The notes under the pieces are model-generated. The model did not search any database and was not told the DNA's origin. It was given only the letters and a program-made list of their open reading frames with translations. A program made the position numbers and the translations under genes. From NCBI RefSeq assembly GCF_007859815.1, contig NZ_SJPH01000001.1:551987-615986 (forward strand): a stretch of DNA of 64,000 nucleotides, given 5' to 3'. Source of the DNA: Botrimarina hoheduenensis (lineage in GTDB: Bacteria; Planctomycetota; Planctomycetia; Pirellulales; Lacipirellulaceae). Positions 63,541 to 64,000 of the stretch are shown here, piece by piece (position 1 is the stretch's first letter; each line of letters begins with the position of its first letter).

Positions 63541-64000
63541 TTACAGCCAGCGGCGTAGCCACCCGGGCGTGTACTGCCGCTGGCGATTGAGCACCGCGCC
63601 GACTAACTCAACGCCGTCCGCACGGAGTTGCTCAGTGGCTTCGTTGAGCCGAGACGCGGGCGTCGATTCGTTGCGGACCGTCATGACGACGCCGTCCAGG
63701 CGCCGCGCCACCAGCAGGTTGTGTCGCAAGCGATCGACGGCGGGCAGGTCAAAGATGACCAATTCGTACGACTCACGCAGACTCTCGATCACGGTATCGA
63801 CGACCCGCTGATCCAGACCGCCCCGCTCGATGATCCCGCGCGAACCGAGCGGCATGATATCTAGCCCCTCGACGGAACTGGCATGAATCGCGTCTTCCAG
63901 GCCGCAGCCACCGGTCAATAGGTCGCCCAACCCGAGCGTTTTGCGGAGGCGGAAGTTTTTGGCGATCCGCGGCGCGGCCGTATTGGCGTCGATCAACAGA
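63541..64000 (-). CDS. BY-kinase/CpsD-like ATPase, C-terminal fragment
   Basis: Only the C-terminal part (about 151 residues from the first internal Met) is in the window; the gene continues beyond 64000. Seen: IDANTAAPRIAKNF (like LLVDADLRRPS of Walker A' of bacterial tyrosine kinases), GLGDLLTGG, and VIFDLPAVDRL (Walker B). It is a CpsD/Wzc/CapB-type regulator of polysaccharide chain length. No Tyr-rich tail is present at the C-terminus, which ends RRWL. It is the first gene of the minus-strand group in this window. Confidence 0.82.
   Translation of the reverse strand, partial: LLIDANTAAPRIAKNFRLRKTLGLGDLLTGGCGLEDAIHASSVEGLDIMPLGSRGIIERGGLDQRVVDTVIESLRESYELVIFDLPAVDRLRHNLLVARRLDGVVMTVRNESTPASRLNEATEQLRADGVELVGAVLNRQRQYTPGWLRRWL

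Overview
The window is a gene-dense, GC-rich bacterial chromosome segment. Gene content and protein style suggest a planctomycete of the Pirellulales: a PEP-CTERM-tagged exported protein, TadE/TadG-like proteins beside a von Willebrand A protein, a degenerate RNase H-fold protein, a YkgJ cysteine-cluster protein, a small lipoprotein directly preceded by a strong ribosome binding site, and frequent GTG/TTG starts. The taxonomic call is inference from protein resemblance, not from a marker gene. I see no rRNA, tRNA, CRISPR array, phage or classical insertion sequence.

Layout. 0.4-9.6 kb: RNase H-like protein, glycogen branching enzyme (glgB), a PpiD-like membrane foldase convergent with glgB across a strong bidirectional terminator, topoisomerase I (topA) and a DinB-family protein. 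9.8-17.5 kb: ATP-type PEP carboxykinase, stand-alone phosphopantothenoylcysteine synthetase (CoaB), argC-argJ, a two-TM potassium channel with RCK domains, and soluble transhydrogenase (sthA). 17.9-20.8 kb: a likely operon of a DUF4114 secreted protein, two TadE-like proteins and a TadG-like vWA protein. 20.8-31.6 kb: acpS, a trans-sulfuration enzyme, cinA overlapping nadE, rlmKL, a DUF2608 HAD lipoprotein, a nucleoside/cytosine deaminase, a PEP-CTERM cyclophilin and a zinc-ribbon protein.

31.6-43.9 kb: a 1276-residue inverse-autotransporter-like surface protein, an S66 LD-carboxypeptidase, purU, an HDOD protein, an AAA ATPase, a single-domain globin, dcd, nth and a Bax-inhibitor-1 membrane protein. 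43.9-55.9 kb: a Lon-N domain protein, a 989-residue FAD/Fe-S/CCG oxidoreductase overlapping a cysteine desulfurase, YkgJ, an HU/IHF-like protein with a long tail, a small lipoprotein, pyrD, trpS, a second trans-sulfuration enzyme and a sugar-phosphate isomerase/epimerase. 56-64 kb (minus strand): an exopolysaccharide cluster (polysaccharide deacetylase, FAD oxidoreductase, two GT2 glycosyltransferases, O-antigen ligase/polymerase, flippase, and a BY-kinase-like ATPase cut by the window edge).

Most unusual feature: pyrD is fused in frame to a DUF559 (Vsr-like PD-(D/E)XK) nuclease. The nuclease segment is bounded by a pair of about 40-bp inverted terminal repeats, each itself palindromic, at 52061-52100 and 52492-52531. 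This looks like a compact nuclease-bearing mobile cassette that inserted at the 3' end of a housekeeping gene and replaced its stop codon. Other points: a possible 1-nt frameshift in a C7 run at the start of nth next to a 21-bp tandem repeat, a CinA whose deamidase motif is lost although it is translationally coupled to nadE, and a 12-bp repeat that encodes a Gly/Ser/Asp/Thr micro-ORF.
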